From a virus: a stretch of DNA of 37,546 nt. The stretch lies in the IMG/VR virus record IMGVR_UViG_3300006641_000075, positions 1 through 37,546 of that record. One strand, written 5' to 3'. The notes under the pieces are model-generated. The model saw only the letters and a program-made list of their open reading frames with translations. It was not told the origin of the DNA and did no database searches. Shown here piece after piece: positions 15,290 through 22,860 of the stretch. The stretch's first letter is position 1. Each line of letters begins with the position of its first letter. The position numbers and the translations under genes were made by a program.

Positions 15290-15339
15290 CAGCACAGGAG
15301 GACGCCTACCGAGCCTGTGCTGTCTCCAACTCGGTAGGC
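15290..15339 (+). promoter_or_regulatory. Predicted H-type RNA pseudoknot in the fibre/15356 intergenic region
   Basis: Two perfect helices interlock. Stem 1 pairs CAGCACAGG (15290-15298) with CCTGTGCTG (15314-15322). Stem 2 pairs GCCTACCGAG (15304-15313) with CTCGGTAGGC (15330-15339). The order is stem 1, stem 2, stem 1, stem 2, with loops of 5, 0 and 7 nt, the geometry of a compact pseudoknot; as alternatives the two hairpins would exclude each other. It fills most of the 74-nt gap and ends 7 nt before the ggag of the next gene. An AGGAGG lies at 15296-15301. There is no T-run, so a simple terminator is unlikely. Confidence 0.7.
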
Positions 15340-15355
15340 ACCTTTGGAGAACTAC

Positions 15356-15550
15356 ATGAACACCATTTCAGTCACTTTCGATCAGGACGAACTCAACTCG
15401 CTCGGCGGTCTTCTCGACCTCGCCGTGAAGGCATCCGGCATACAGGCCGCGAAACCGGCGCTTGCCATTCTCGCCAAGCTGGAAGCGGCTGTGGCGGCTG
15501 CTAACACCCCTGCGGCTCCGGCTGCTGACGAAACTGAAGGACATGCGTGA
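15356..15550 (+). CDS. Small hypothetical protein
   Basis: A 64-residue protein from ATG 15356 (MNTISVTFDQDELNSLGGLL), preferred over the upstream TTG because ggag lies seven bases before this ATG. It is helical (LGGLLDLAVKASG, KPALAILAKLEAAVAAANT) with a Pro/Ala tail. No family recognised. It follows the predicted pseudoknot and overlaps the next start by one base. Confidence 0.7.
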   Translation: MNTISVTFDQDELNSLGGLLDLAVKASGIQAAKPALAILAKLEAAVAAANTPAAPAADETEGHA

Positions 15551-15885
15551 TGGGTTTTTTCGCTATCTCATCCAAGCGCGACACGGACGCCTCTGCGCTC
15601 GAAAGCCGCGTCCTGATCGCTGACGGCGACATTGATCGCATCACCATCGCCTACGCGCAGCTCTATTTCCCGAACGGCGTGCAGGAAGGCGGCGATCCGA
15701 CTGCCGATCCGCCGATCCCGCCAGACGTTCGCCCGCCGACTGGGCAGGAAGTCTTCGACGCCGTCGCCAATGGCCTCTTGCAGGGCATTCTGGCGAACAC
15801 GATCAACGTCGAGAAGACGAACGCCGCCAAGCAGGCGCAGGACGACGTCCCGCCGATCCCGGTTGCGCCGGGCGCGACGGCATAA
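15550..15885 (+). CDS. Hypothetical virion-module protein
   Basis: A 111-residue protein from ATG 15550 (MGFFAISSKRDTDASALESR); an in-frame GTG one codon upstream is also possible. Proline-rich middle (DPPIPPDVRPPTGQEVF) and a helical C-terminal part (LLQGILANTINVEKTNAAKQ). No family recognised. It lies just upstream of the scaffold gene, so a head-assembly role is possible but unproven. Confidence 0.65.
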   Translation: MGFFAISSKRDTDASALESRVLIADGDIDRITIAYAQLYFPNGVQEGGDPTADPPIPPDVRPPTGQEVFDAVANGLLQGILANTINVEKTNAAKQAQDDVPPIPVAPGATA

Positions 15886-15925
15886 TATAGTAACTTCAAC
15901 CGACTGGCCGGAAAGCTAGGTAGAA

Positions 15926-16708
15926 ATGTCTGACGAAGACCAGGCTGTAGCGGACATCAGCCCCGCGCCGGAACCGGAAGCTACGGCAGCACCGGACATT
16001 CCGCAGGAATCGACGCCGGAGGAACAGCAGCATACAAAGACGTTCTCTCAGGAAGAGTTGGACGCGATTGTAAGCAAGCGCCTTGCAAGAGAACAGCGTA
16101 AGTGGGAACGCGAGCAGGCCCAGCGCCTCGCGGAGTTACAGACTTCACGGTCTGCGACACCTCCCGCTGATCCGAATGATTTCGAGTCTGCCCAGCAATA
16201 TGCAGAAGTGCTTGCTGAGCATAAGGCTCGGGAACTTTTGGCGCAGCGAGACGCCGCGAAGCAACAGGCTGAAATCGTAGAGGCCTACAAGGATCGCGAA
16301 GAGGAAGCGCGCGAGCGATACGAGGACTTCGAGCAAGTCGCGTATAACCCGAACCTTCCTGTCACCGATCACATGGCCCAAGCCATCCAGGCGTCGGATA
16401 TCGGCCCCGAGGTGATCTACTACCTTGGCTCCAATCCGAAAGAAGCCGGGCGCATTTCCCGTTTGCCGCCTATCTTGCAGGCAAAAGAGATCGGAAAGAT
16501 TGAGGCTAATCTAGCTTCAAATCCGCCGGTTAAGAAAACCTCAACCGCGCCCGCACCTCTTGCTCCTGTCACGTCAGCCCGGTCAAACTCAGGCCCGCGA
16601 TACGATACGGCAGACCCCCGGTCTATCAAGTCGATGTCAACGTCGGAATGGATTGAAGCGGAGCGGCAACGGCAGATCAAGAAGTGGGAGGCGCAGAACA
16701 GACGCTAA
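15926..16708 (+). CDS. Scaffolding protein
   Basis: A 260-residue, highly charged, mostly helical protein with an acidic Pro/Ala/Glu-rich N-terminus, a long coiled-coil-like stretch (about residues 40-130: EELDAIVSKRLAREQRKWERE and onward), and a basic C-terminal tail (WIEAERQRQIKKWEAQNRR). This composition and its position immediately upstream of the coat gene identify it as the head scaffold, whose C-terminus normally binds coat protein. Confidence 0.85.
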   Translation: MSDEDQAVADISPAPEPEATAAPDIPQESTPEEQQHTKTFSQEELDAIVSKRLAREQRKWEREQAQRLAELQTSRSATPPADPNDFESAQQYAEVLAEHKARELLAQRDAAKQQAEIVEAYKDREEEARERYEDFEQVAYNPNLPVTDHMAQAIQASDIGPEVIYYLGSNPKEAGRISRLPPILQAKEIGKIEANLASNPPVKKTSTAPAPLAPVTSARSNSGPRYDTADPRSIKSMSTSEWIEAERQRQIKKWEAQNRR

Positions 16709-16728
16709 GTCTTTGAAAGGACGACGCA

Positions 16729-16781
16729 ATGAGCAACAGCATCCTAACTATTGATATGATTACGAGGAAGGCTCTGGAGAT
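16729..16781 (+). CDS. Major capsid protein, exon 1
   Basis: First 17 codons plus two bases of the coat gene (MSNSILTIDMITRKALE). The ATG is preceded by gaaagga. Without splicing the frame would end two codons later at TAG (16786-16788). Joining base 16781 to 17547 makes an Ile codon and gives KALEI-LENNLV, continuous with exon 2 and with the N-terminus expected of P22-like coat proteins. Confidence 0.85.
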
Positions 16782-17546
16782 TAATTAGGTCTCCCCAGTT
16801 AGTGATAACTGGAAAAACAACTGTGTGAATTCGGTGAACGTCATGATAGGGTTATATCATGAAAACACCGAGCCAAGACTCTGACGAGAATAATTCCGAC
16901 CTGACACCGGAAGAACTCGTCCGAAAGAAAAACCGGGAGGCGGCTCGCCGTTACCGGGAACGCGATCCTGAAAGGCAGCGCCGCCGCATGAGAGAGTGGC
17001 GCGCTGCCAATCGGGAGAAAGCCAGAGAACAATCGCGCGAATGGCGCAATCGCAGATTGGCTAACGCCTCTCCCGAAGAGGAAGAACAGCTTCGCCAAAC
17101 CGAGCGCGATAAAACTAAACGAAATCAGGACCGTATTCGCCGCGAAGTCTATCAGGCTTACGGCGGGTTTATTTGCGCGTGTTGCGGCGAGACGGAGCCT
17201 AAGTTTCTGTCCATAGACCACATCAATAATGATGGCGCGACCGAACGCCGCAGCGGCCAATATAACGGTGGCGGCTCTGCTTTTTATCTGTGGCTGCGAA
17301 AAAACGCTTTTCCTGACGGTTATCAAGTGCTATGTATGAACTGTCAGGTCGGTAAACATCGCAATGGCGGTGTTTGTCCTCATCAGTGTAAGGTGTAACG
17401 ACTATCCCGAAAGGGAGTAGGGCCAAGCGGCCCGAAGCGCACAGCCCTCCTTATGGAGGTGAAGAGATAGTCTGCTCTGCATGGTGACATGCAGCGGCCC
17501 CAGAGATGGGGCGGGCCAGAATTAGCGATTCTGGTTGAACATTTGG
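16782..17546 (+). ncRNA. Group I self-splicing intron in the major capsid gene
   Basis: A 765-nt intron. P1: exon bases GGAGAT (16776-16781) pair with GTCTCC (16789-16794), giving the hallmark U.G pair at the 5' splice site. P2: CCAGTTA/TAACTGG with a GTGA loop (16795-16812). After the internal HNH gene come GACTATC (17400-17406) pairing with GATAGTC (17466-17472), probably P7 or P3; CCTCC/GGAGG around 17446-17458; and CTGCATG/CATGCAG with a GTGA loop (17477-17494), P9-like. The intron ends in G (17546) and is preceded by T (16781), as group I rules require. I did not resolve the full core fold or a P10. Confidence 0.88.
16859..17398 (+). CDS. Intron-encoded HNH homing endonuclease
   Basis: A 179-residue protein encoded within the coat-gene intron. 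The N-terminal 95 residues are extremely arginine- and glutamate-rich (repeats such as RRRMREWRAANREKAREQSRE) and likely wrap DNA. The C-terminal half is a zinc-type HNH domain: cysteines near 106-109, SIDHINNDG with D120-H121, and CMNCQVGKHRNG with C159-xx-C162. It would cut intronless coat genes to spread the intron. The ATG is preceded only by weak purines (gataggg), fitting low expression. Confidence 0.88.
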   Translation: MKTPSQDSDENNSDLTPEELVRKKNREAARRYRERDPERQRRRMREWRAANREKAREQSREWRNRRLANASPEEEEQLRQTERDKTKRNQDRIRREVYQAYGGFICACCGETEPKFLSIDHINNDGATERRSGQYNGGGSAFYLWLRKNAFPDGYQVLCMNCQVGKHRNGGVCPHQCKV

Positions 17547-18690
17547 CCTCGAAAACAACCTGGTGCTGACCCGCACCGTCAACCGTCAGTATGACGACTC
17601 TTTCGCCGTCGAAGGCGCGAAGATCGGCTCGACGCTGCGTATCCGTCTGCCTGACCGCGCTCTGGTCACTGACGGCGCGGCGCTTCAGGTTCAGGACGAC
17701 AACGAGCAATACACCACGATTGCTGTGTCCAGCCAGAAGCACATCGGCGTCAACTTCACGACTGCCGAACTCACCATGCAGCTTGACGATTTCGCCGAGC
17801 GCGTGCTGAAGCCTCGTATTTCGCAGCTTGCTGCGTCTATCGACGCCGACGTTGCGAACAGCTTCAAGTATATCGGCAACTCTGTCGGCACGCCCGGCAC
17901 GACTCCGGCCACCTCGCTGGTTCTGTTGCAGGCTCAGCAGAAGCTCAACGAGAATGCCGCGGTCATGTCGCCGCGCTACGCCACCGTCAACCCGGCCGCC
18001 AACGCCGCGCTGATCGAGGGCATGAAGGGCCTGTTCAACCCGGTTTCGGCGATCTCGAAGCAGTTCAAGAACGGCATGTTCGGCGAAGGCATCCTCGGCT
18101 ATGACGAGTTGAATATGTCGCAGTCGATCAAGCAGTTCACGACTGGCTCGCGCACCGGCACTGTGACGGTCAATGCGTCGGTTACGACTGAAGGTTCGAC
18201 CACGGTTGTTCTGACGGGCCTTGGCTCGACGGTCATCAAGGCTGGCGACGTGTTTACCATCGCTGACTGCTATGCCGTCAACCCGCAGACCCGTGAGTCG
18301 ACCGGCTCGCTGTATCAGTTCGTGGCTCTGGCTGACGTTACCGCGTCGACCACCGCTTCGGTCACTGTCCCGGCTATGTATTCGGCCGGTCAGGCGCTCG
18401 CGACGGTTGACGCTCTGCCGGTTTCCGGCAAGGCCGTCACCTTCCTCGGCGCTGCCTCGACGCAGTATCCGCAGAACTTGATCTACCACAAGGACGCTAT
18501 TGCGTTCGCTACGGCCGATCTGCTCATGCCGCAGGGCGTCGACATGGCCTCGCGTCAGGTCCACAACGGCATCTCGCTGCGTATTGTTCGTCAGTATGAC
18601 ATCAATAATGACCGACTGCCTTGCCGTATCGATGTCCTCTACGGTTACAGCGTCATTCGTCCGCAGATGGCCGTGCGCCTTTGGGGCTAA
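17547..18690 (+). CDS. Major capsid protein, exon 2
   Basis: The remaining about 381 codons of the coat gene; the spliced product is 398 residues. It begins LENNLVLTRTVNRQYDDSFA after the Ile formed at the junction. The sequence matches the P22 coat (gp5) type: EGAKIGSTLRIRLPDRALV near the N-terminus, the Ser/Thr-rich strand region around residue 200, and a C-terminal MASRQVHNGISLRIVRQYDI then NDRLPCRIDVLYGYSVIRP. Codon use is regular for a highly expressed gene. A hairpin follows the stop. Confidence 0.92.
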
Positions 18691-18692
18691 CA

Positions 18693-18712
18693 GATGGGGC
18701 TTCGGCCCCATC
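18693..18712 (+). terminator. Stable hairpin after the capsid gene
   Basis: Perfect 8-bp stem GATGGGGC/GCCCCATC with a TTCG tetraloop, two bases after the coat stop. It is followed by tcttcatctc rather than a T-run, so it may slow or partly end transcription, or protect the coat message from decay. Confidence 0.5.
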
Positions 18713-18740
18713 TTCATCTCAATTCAAGGAGTTTTGAACC

Positions 18741-19208
18741 ATGGCTATCACTACGCAGGGCGCTTCATACCCGCTCGAGTCCTTCGGCCCCACCCCGGCG
18801 CTTCCGCAGGGCGCGGGCGGTTATCAGGTCGGCGCTGGCAACGGCGGCGACATGCTGTTCCGCGTCACGCCGGCTCCGGCTACGGCGACTTCGTCGGCCA
18901 CGCTGACTGCCGATCAGGTGATCACCGGCCTCGTCCTCGGCTCGCCGGGCTCGTCGGCTGCGTCCTACCAGTTGCCGACGGTTGCGGCGCTGGAAACGGC
19001 GCTGCCGTCCTCGGCCAAGGTTGGCGCGACGATCGATCTTTCGGTTCTGAACGTCGACGGTTCTGGCTCGGGCGTCATCACGCTCACCACCAACACCGGC
19101 TGGACGCTTTCGGGCCTGATGACTGTCGTGGCCACGGCCGGCACCGCGCAGATGTTCCGCGCCCGCAAGACTGGCTCAGGCACGTGGACGCTTTATCGCG
19201 TCGGCTAA
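18741..19208 (+). CDS. Putative capsid-associated protein
   Basis: A 155-residue beta-rich protein, mostly Ala/Gly/Ser/Thr (ADQVITGLVLGSPGSSAASYQLPT, VLNVDGSGSGVITLTTNTGWT, MFRARKTGSGTWTLYRVG). Strong ribosome-binding site (aaggag). Immediately downstream of the coat gene, where head-decoration proteins are often encoded. The family is common among alphaproteobacterial phages but its function is not established. Confidence 0.7.
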   Translation: MAITTQGASYPLESFGPTPALPQGAGGYQVGAGNGGDMLFRVTPAPATATSSATLTADQVITGLVLGSPGSSAASYQLPTVAALETALPSSAKVGATIDLSVLNVDGSGSGVITLTTNTGWTLSGLMTVVATAGTAQMFRARKTGSGTWTLYRVG

Positions 19209-19223
19209 CACTAGGAGAAGGCA

Positions 19224-19772
19224 ATGCCTAACACGAAACCTGTCGGCGTTGCCTTCTCTGATCCCGAGCTTGTGAGCGGCACTACCGTCACAGGCGCGGC
19301 GATCAGCGGAGGCACCGTTACCGGATCTACTCTGGACTCAACGTCCAAGGTAAATTCCAACATCGCCAGCGGCCTTTCCATGGGCCAGCAGGGCGCTACT
19401 ATCGCGACGACTGGCAACAGCGACGTCTTCATGATCGCGCCTGCTGCCGGCGTCCTGTCCTCGGCGGTGTTTTCCGGCGTTGACGCTCTGGCGGCAAACG
19501 ACACGAACTACATCACCTTCAGCATCACCAACCTCGGCCAGGCTGGCGCGGGATCGGCGGCGATGCTGGCGGCGACTGACGCCAACACGACGAAGGCGAC
19601 GGGCGGCACGGCCATTGCGGCCAATACCGTGCGCACGCTGACGCTCAACGGCACGGCGGCAAACCTTGTCGTCGCGTCCGGCGACCGTATCCGTATCCGC
19701 GCAACAGTCTCGGGCACGCTTGCCAATACCGTGACGTTCCCGGTTTACCGGCTGAACTTTACGGTTTCCTAA
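19224..19772 (+). CDS. Putative structural protein
   Basis: A 182-residue beta-rich protein (MPNTKPVGVAFSDPELVSGT, VTGAAISGGTVTGSTLDSTS). The C-terminal two-thirds look like a jelly-roll or Ig-like domain (NDTNYITFSITNLGQAGAGS, ASGDRIRIRATVSGTLANTV). Likely a virion decoration or appendage protein. The ribosome-binding site taggagaagg precedes the start. Confidence 0.65.
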   Translation: MPNTKPVGVAFSDPELVSGTTVTGAAISGGTVTGSTLDSTSKVNSNIASGLSMGQQGATIATTGNSDVFMIAPAAGVLSSAVFSGVDALAANDTNYITFSITNLGQAGAGSAAMLAATDANTTKATGGTAIAANTVRTLTLNGTAANLVVASGDRIRIRATVSGTLANTVTFPVYRLNFTVS

Positions 19773-19784
19773 TTTACGATTACG

Positions 19785-19802
19785 GGCGGCCTACGGGCCG
19801 CC
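19785..19802 (+). terminator. GC-rich intergenic hairpin
   Basis: Perfect 7-bp stem GGCGGCC/GGCCGCC with a TACG tetraloop, between the structural gene at 19224 and the gene at 19825. No T-run follows, so a processing or stability element is as likely as a terminator. Confidence 0.4.
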
Positions 19803-19824
19803 TGGCCCTTACCATAGGTGAAAA

Positions 19825-20106
19825 ATGGCGGTAATTTATTTGCGGCACCCCAAACATGGGGTGAAAGTTGCGACGATGGACTTGGAAGCCGCTGCCGACG
19901 AAGAGGCCGGCTGGGAAAGGTTTGAGCTAGATGACGACAGCGGGCGATCAGATCAACGGAGCCCTCCGGCTGTTGGGCGTCCTCGCGGAAGGCGAAACGC
20001 CTTCAGCCGAGACATCGCAGGACGCGTTGACGGCGCTGAATCAGATGATCGACAGTTGGAACACGGAGCGTCTGGCGGTATTTTCAACGCAAGATCAAGT
20101 CTTTAA
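19825..20106 (+). CDS. Small virion-module protein overlapping the gp4-like gene
   Basis: A 93-residue product. The first 38 residues (MAVIYLRHPKHGVKVATMDL then EAAADEEAGWERFELDDD) resemble a small protein often encoded just before the gp4-like gene in related phages. The rest is encoded within the first 176 nt of the gp4-like gene in another frame and is arginine-rich and unlike anything known, so the original C-terminus may have been lost. ggtgaa precedes the ATG. Confidence 0.6.
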   Translation: MAVIYLRHPKHGVKVATMDLEAAADEEAGWERFELDDDSGRSDQRSPPAVGRPRGRRNAFSRDIAGRVDGAESDDRQLEHGASGGIFNARSSL

Positions 20107-20641
20107 CTGGCCGTCTGGTGAACTGTCCCGCACGCTCGGGCCGACGGGTGATTTTGTCGGCAACCGTCCGGTATTACTGGATGATTCGACGTATTTTCGT
20201 GATCCGCAGACTAATGTGTCCTACGGCATAAAGTTCATCAACCAGCAACAATATGACGGCATTGCCGTTAAGACCGTGACCAGCACTTATCCACAGGTCA
20301 TGTGGATAAATATGTCTTTCCCCAACATTGAAATGGTTGTTTACCCCAAGCCGCTGCGGCTTCTGGAGTGGCATTTCATTTCTGTTGAGGAACTGACGCA
20401 GCCGGCGACGCTGGCGACTACACTATCCTTTCCGCCCGGCTATCTGCGGGCGTTCCGTTACAATCTGGCCTGCGAAATGGCCCCCGAGTTTGGCGTCGAA
20501 CCATCTACGCAGGTGATGCGCGTCGCCATGTATAGCAAGCGCAACCTGAAGCGCATCAATAACCCCGATGATATCATGGCGTTGCCTTACAGCATTGTGG
20601 GGACTAGACAGCGGTATAATATCTACGCAGGCAATATGTAA
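19931..20641 (+). CDS. Head completion protein, P22 gp4-like
   Basis: A 236-residue protein that would close the portal after DNA packaging. The N-terminal helices DQINGALRLLGVLAEGETPSAE then QDALTALNQMIDSWNTERLAV are the signature of the P22 gp4-like adaptor family; the middle and C-terminus (GYLRAFRYNLACEMAPEFGV) also fit. It carries a perfect inverted pair of DnaA boxes (20287-20309). A convergent HNH gene abuts its stop. Confidence 0.85.
   Translation: MTTAGDQINGALRLLGVLAEGETPSAETSQDALTALNQMIDSWNTERLAVFSTQDQVFNWPSGELSRTLGPTGDFVGNRPVLLDDSTYFRDPQTNVSYGIKFINQQQYDGIAVKTVTSTYPQVMWINMSFPNIEMVVYPKPLRLLEWHFISVEELTQPATLATTLSFPPGYLRAFRYNLACEMAPEFGVEPSTQVMRVAMYSKRNLKRINNPDDIMALPYSIVGTRQRYNIYAGNM
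20287..20309. promoter_or_regulatory. Inverted pair of perfect consensus DnaA boxes
   Basis: TTATCCACA (20287-20295), five bases, then TGTGGATAA (20301-20309): two exact 9-bp DnaA boxes facing each other inside the gp4-like gene. They are encoded by the residues TYPQVMWIN. Whether the pair is bound by host DnaA or by the phage's own DnaA domain IV proteins is unknown. Confidence 0.6.
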
Positions 20642-21178
20642 CTATGTTTTAAAATATTTGCCTCTATAAGACCCTGCCCGGCCTTTGGGCTGCCGACTGT
20701 TAGGGTCTTGCCGGTAAATATTGAGCGCATGTTGCACGTTTTCACGATGCGTCAACAACTCTAGGTTTTCTAGCCGGTTATCGTCTCGTATGAGATTTAT
20801 GTGGTTCACCTCTAATCTGTCAGGGATCGGCCCATTAAACGCTTCCCATACTGCTCTATGGATTCGGTAGTGCTTATACTGCCCATCTTTGCACGGCCTA
20901 AATATGCGGTATTCATGTTTATCCGGCGTCGTTCGCATTGGCCGATAAGTAACGTCGCCCGCCCATGTCTTCCCGTGTTTGATGGCCATAACGGTTGTAA
21001 CACTGGTGTTCAGAAACGCCGCGACATCTTTCAGTTTAGCGCCGTCTGCCAATCGTTTTTTAGCTTCTGCTACTTGTTCCGCCGTAAACAATTTGCCGCG
21101 CGCTACTCGACGCACGTTACCAAAATTGCTAATCTCATAAAGTCCTTCATATCCAAGGACTGCGCGCCACTCTTCCAT
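20642..21178 (-). CDS. NUMOD4-HNH homing endonuclease
   Basis: A 178-residue protein on the strand opposite to the surrounding late genes. Order: NUMOD4 motif (EEWRAVLGYEGLYEISNFGNVRRV, residues 2-25), a helix-turn-helix (FTAEQVAEAKKRLADGAKLK then DVAAFLNTSVTTVMAIKHGKTW), and an HNH_3 domain (HRAVWEAFNGPIPDRLEVNHINLIRDDNRLENLE). Its stop abuts the gp4-like stop. It is AT-richer than its neighbours, which suggests transfer. It would spread into phages lacking the insert between gp4 and gp10. Confidence 0.9.
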   Translation of the reverse strand: MEEWRAVLGYEGLYEISNFGNVRRVARGKLFTAEQVAEAKKRLADGAKLKDVAAFLNTSVTTVMAIKHGKTWAGDVTYRPMRTTPDKHEYRIFRPCKDGQYKHYRIHRAVWEAFNGPIPDRLEVNHINLIRDDNRLENLELLTHRENVQHALNIYRQDPNSRQPKGRAGSYRGKYFKT

Positions 21179-21234
21179 CAGGTTGCTCCTTCAATGCCCA
21201 TGCAGTATACCTACATGTATATTGGAGGTCAAGC

Positions 21235-22860
21235 ATGAAGACGCCAATTCTTGGCTCCACGTATGTGCTGCGTAGCCCTAATGCGGCTGACGCGCGTATG
21301 GTGAACCTCTACCCAGAGGTCATTCCCGAGGGGGGCAAAGAGGCCGCGTGGCTTCAGCGTGCGCCGGGGTTAAGCCAATTGAACATATTCCCCAGCGGCC
21401 CCGTTCGCGGGCTGTGGACCTATAACGGGTATGGTTACGCCGTTTCCGGCACCAAACTTTACCGGGTCGACACGGACTGGTCGTATCACGAACTCGGCAC
21501 CGTTGCGGGCGTTGATAACGTCAATATGGTCGATAACGGCACGCAGTTGTTTATAGCGGCGGGCGCTAATGGCTATATCTACAACGACACGAATGTCACG
21601 CTTAGTTGCACTACGGTCAACGGCGACGCGACGGTGACGACGGCGGACACGTCGCTTATCTGGGTGGGTCTGCCGGTAACGGGCGCGGGCGTCCCTGTTG
21701 GCGCGACGGTCTTGAGCATTACGGACAGCACGACTTTTGAACTGTCTGCTAACGCGACGGCTTCAGCCACGGTTGACCTGACCTTTTCCCCGCTGTTCAG
21801 TCAGATCACGGACCCTGATTTTCCTGGTGCGGTCGGCGTCGGGTTTTTGGACGGCTATTTCGTTTTCAACGAGCCAAACAGCCAACGGTTTTGGGTGACG
21901 GCCGCTTATAACGGCCTGGCGGTTGACGCGCTTGCTTTCGCCAGCGCTGAAGGCTCTCCCGATAATCTGGTCACGCTGATTGTCGACCACCGCGAAGTAT
22001 GGCTGTTCGGGCAGAACTCGGTTGAGGTTTGGTATGACGCCGGAACGCCTGATTTCCCGCTGGCGCGCATCCAAGGCGCGTTCAATGAAATTGGGTGCCT
22101 AGCCGCCTATTCAGTCGCCAAGCTCGATAATGGCCTGTTTTGGCTGGGCGCGGACGCCCGCGGTAACGGCATCGTCTATCGTTCAAAGGGCTATTCCGGC
22201 GAGCGCATTTCGACGCACGCCGTCGAATGGCAAATTCAGCAGTATGCTACTCTGTCCGACGCTGTGGCCTACACCTACCAGCAAGACGGGCATAGCTTCT
22301 ACGTGCTGAATTTCCCAACGGCTAACACCACTTGGGTCTACGACGTGGCGACGGGCGCATGGCATGAACGGGCGGGTTGGGAGAACAACCAGTTCACCCG
22401 GCACCGCGGCAACTGTCAGATGAACTTCAATAACACTATCGTCATCGGCGATTATGTCGGCGGCGGCATTTTTGCGTATGACCAGACGGTTTATACGGAA
22501 GCGGGCTCGACAATGAAATGGCTCCGGTCATGGCGCGCGTTGCCTACCGGGCAGAATGATCTGAAACGCACGACACAGCACAGTCTTCAGCTAGACTGTC
22601 AGACTGGCGTGGGGCTTGCGACTGGGCAGGGCTCAGACCCACAAGTCATGCTCCGCTGGTCCGACGACGGCGGACATACATGGTCCAGTGAGCATTGGAA
22701 GTCGATGGGCAGGATGGGCCAGTTCGGCTACCGCACGATCTGGCGACGGCTCGGGATGACGCTCAAGATACGCGACCGCGTGTATGAGGTGTCAGGGACC
22801 GATCCGGTGCCGATTGCGATTATGGGCGCAGAACTCATTCTGAGCCCGACAAATGCCTGA
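21235..22860 (+). CDS. Packaged-DNA stabilisation/tail protein, P22 gp10-like, with inserted module
   Basis: A 541-residue protein resembling P22 gp10, which continues the tail below gp4. MKTPILGSTYVLRSPNAADA then RMVNLYPEVIPEGGKEAAWL is the characteristic start, and GYLDGYF-like and YDAGTPDFPLARIQGAFNEIG segments fit the beta-propeller-like body. Residues about 119-186 form a Ser/Thr-rich module that interrupts the family between GYIYNDTN and FSQITDPDFPG; the same module occurs twice in the fibre at 23450. Good ribosome-binding site (ttggagg). Confidence 0.85.
   Translation: MKTPILGSTYVLRSPNAADARMVNLYPEVIPEGGKEAAWLQRAPGLSQLNIFPSGPVRGLWTYNGYGYAVSGTKLYRVDTDWSYHELGTVAGVDNVNMVDNGTQLFIAAGANGYIYNDTNVTLSCTTVNGDATVTTADTSLIWVGLPVTGAGVPVGATVLSITDSTTFELSANATASATVDLTFSPLFSQITDPDFPGAVGVGFLDGYFVFNEPNSQRFWVTAAYNGLAVDALAFASAEGSPDNLVTLIVDHREVWLFGQNSVEVWYDAGTPDFPLARIQGAFNEIGCLAAYSVAKLDNGLFWLGADARGNGIVYRSKGYSGERISTHAVEWQIQQYATLSDAVAYTYQQDGHSFYVLNFPTANTTWVYDVATGAWHERAGWENNQFTRHRGNCQMNFNNTIVIGDYVGGGIFAYDQTVYTEAGSTMKWLRSWRALPTGQNDLKRTTQHSLQLDCQTGVGLATGQGSDPQVMLRWSDDGGHTWSSEHWKSMGRMGQFGYRTIWRRLGMTLKIRDRVYEVSGTDPVPIAIMGAELILSPTNA

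Noticed and set aside
16729-17560. Capsid gene broken by a frameshift or assembly error
   Set aside because: Clear P1 pairing with a U.G splice-site pair, correct terminal bases, P2 and P9-like hairpins and an HNH gene inside favour a functional group I intron over a broken gene.
17383-18717. 444-residue open frame on the minus strand opposite the capsid gene
   Set aside because: Arginine-rich, low-complexity product that mirrors the codon bias of the capsid exon; no ribosome-binding site or homology pattern. It is an antisense shadow.
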